From contig JAKMXF010000321.1 of the NCBI GenBank assembly GCA_024704765.1, positions 620,001-684,000 on the forward strand: a stretch of 64,000 bases of DNA, in the 5' to 3' direction. The notes beneath the pieces were generated by a model. The model worked only from the letters and a program-made list of their open reading frames with translations, made no database searches and had not been told where the DNA came from. Position numbers and translations under genes: made by a program. Source of the stretch: Oopsacas minuta (lineage: Eukaryota > Porifera > Hexactinellida > Lyssacinosida > Leucopsacidae). This document shows, one piece after another, positions 62,891 to 64,000 of this stretch. How positions within the stretch are numbered: position 1 is the stretch's first letter; each line of letters starts with the position of its first letter.

Positions 62891-63713
62891 TCTGGCCTTC
62901 ATAGCCTAAGAGGTTGTAACTAGAATTTGAGAGCTGGATTCCTAGCATTTGAGCTGTCCACAACCTTAGACTATTAAACTGATGAGCTCGTATTAAAGAA
63001 AGGCTTTCTGGAGTAGTGAGTTAGGAGAAGATTGAATCTTCAGAAATGTAGTGTCAAATGTCTTTTGATGTAAACTGAGTAATGTAATGATATTGTCTTC
63101 CATCACAAAGTCCTCCCCAAGTAGCAGTAGAGTCCTCTAGAGAGTATCCTGAATCTACAGCAGTGTTTAGTCAAGTAGATAGATTTTCTAAGGTATGATA
63201 GTTTATTATTTACTCGTTTAAACCGGCTGCAATACTTTCGTAGAGTAATTCATACTTTTCTATTGCCAGTAAGTAGAAATTTGAAATCTTCATCAGTGTA
63301 CTGGTAATAAGGAATCGCGATTTCATGACTCTCTAAGTACCACTGACTTAGTACGTATATCGCCCATTTTCTGACTTGTATCAAAGTCCATTAGTCTCAA
63401 TTCTGGAATTTCAGTTGGTGGAAAATGTTCTTGTCGCCAGTCAAGAGTTCGCGGAAAGGAAGGTCTACCCTTTTATCAAGTTCGCTGTGAAGGTTGGAGA
63501 GTGGGTTTCCAGAGGTAATGGAGTCTTGTATTTGACCTTTCATTGAGTTAAGAAATTCAAACACTTCTTCTCTTGTTTTTCTAGTGGTGTTGGTCTGAAA
63601 GATTTATTCTTCAGCACCTCTAAAAGGAGATGATGGAATTAGGATATCTTCAGAGAAAGAACCATCATTACTGAGGCTATTCAAACTCTGAAATTTACTT
63701 GGCGGAGTTTCTC

Positions 63714-63714
<1 letters not shown>
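62891..63714. other. Transposon-derived spacer downstream of the gypsy integrase end
   Basis: On the minus strand, short open stretches (for example QIQDSITSGNPLSNLHSELD) follow the integrase segment, interrupted by stops. They may be the decayed 3' part of the Ty3/gypsy element. No LTR could be identified from one end alone. Confidence 0.35.

Positions 63715-63747
<33 letters not shown>
63715..63747. repeat. (GTT)n microsatellite
   Basis: Eleven GTT units in succession. On the minus strand, in the frame other than that of the integrase segment, it would read as a glutamine run. Confidence 0.95.
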
Positions 63748-63753
63748 CCGTCT

Positions 63754-64000
63754 TTACAAATGTTTCAGTCTAGATCTCTTAACAAGCTGTAGAGAGTGAT
63801 TTCGAAGTACTTGGACAGTAGTACGGTTGACTTTAGTAACTGGATATGGACCGAGCCATCTATCTTGTAACTTTCCTCCTTTCTTGTTTCGATACATATT
63901 TTCGATCAAAACATTATCTCCATTCTCAATTTTACTAAAGGCGATTGGATGTAATTTCTTGTCGTATTGTTGTTTCATGAGAGTTTGTGAATGTGAGGTG
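63754..64000 (-). CDS. Ty3/gypsy-type integrase C-terminus, partial at window edge
   Basis: The minus-strand frame is open from the right edge of the window to a stop at 63754, about 81 residues. It has MKQQYDKKLHPI, then IENGDNVLIENMYR and KLQDRWLGPYPVTKVN, which match the end of the integrase core and the GPY/F module of Ty3/gypsy (Metaviridae-type) pol. The rest of pol should lie beyond position 64000. The GDxVL and LGPY motifs are intact. The C-terminus KRSRLKHL is short. Whether the element is complete cannot be judged here. Confidence 0.75.
   Translation of the reverse strand, partial: TSHSQTLMKQQYDKKLHPIAFSKIENGDNVLIENMYRNKKGGKLQDRWLGPYPVTKVNRTTVQVLRNHSLQLVKRSRLKHL

Overview
The window is eukaryotic and metazoan nuclear DNA. 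It is AT-rich, with intergenic spacers full of short inverted-repeat elements. Many genes have one exon; the others have a few short GT-AG introns. Gene content (Dicer, exosome MTR3, BRD8, TFIIIC subunit 5, a VARP-like VPS9 protein, ciliary CFAP52, TatD nuclease, receptor-type tyrosine kinase, GABA-B-like class C receptors, many coiled-coil/NHL proteins) is that of an early-branching animal. A sponge is my best guess; this is inference, with no phylogeny behind it.

Layout. 1-8.8 kb: an NHL fragment, a VARP-like VPS9 gene, a frameshifted coiled-coil/NHL gene, a receptor-type tyrosine (pseudo)kinase and EXOSC6/MTR3. 9.9-16.9 kb: four-exon BRD8, a tail-anchored E2-like protein, GTF3C5 and a tiny three-exon membrane protein that no single ORF reveals. 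17.3-22.0 kb: a complete single-exon Dicer. 22.4-28.9 kb: four small secreted C2-domain genes in two head-to-head pairs, built as nested inverted duplications with 611-bp palindrome arms and a 619-bp foldback element between the pairs. 29.4-35.1 kb: peroxisomal enoyl-CoA isomerase/hydratase ending SKL, a two-exon calmodulin-like protein, TATDN1 and an intact coiled-coil/NHL gene. 35.6-41.8 kb: seven-exon CFAP52 with an NHL gene nested antisense in its largest intron. 42.4-51.2 kb: two unrecognised families, beta-propeller-like proteins and seven-helix proteins, interleaved with decayed copies of both. 51.9-61.7 kb: two near-identical GABA-B-like receptors tail to tail with a dead hAT transposon between them. 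61.8-64 kb: transposon debris, a hAT relic and the integrase end of a Ty3/gypsy element running off the right edge.

The conserved single-copy genes are independent housekeeping genes and form no pathway together. The distinctive material is the local gene families (C2, NHL, propeller, seven-helix, receptor), all showing recent, mostly inverted duplication, and the dense inverted-repeat elements around them. The C2 palindrome cassette and the linked propeller/seven-helix families are the best candidates for undescribed biology.
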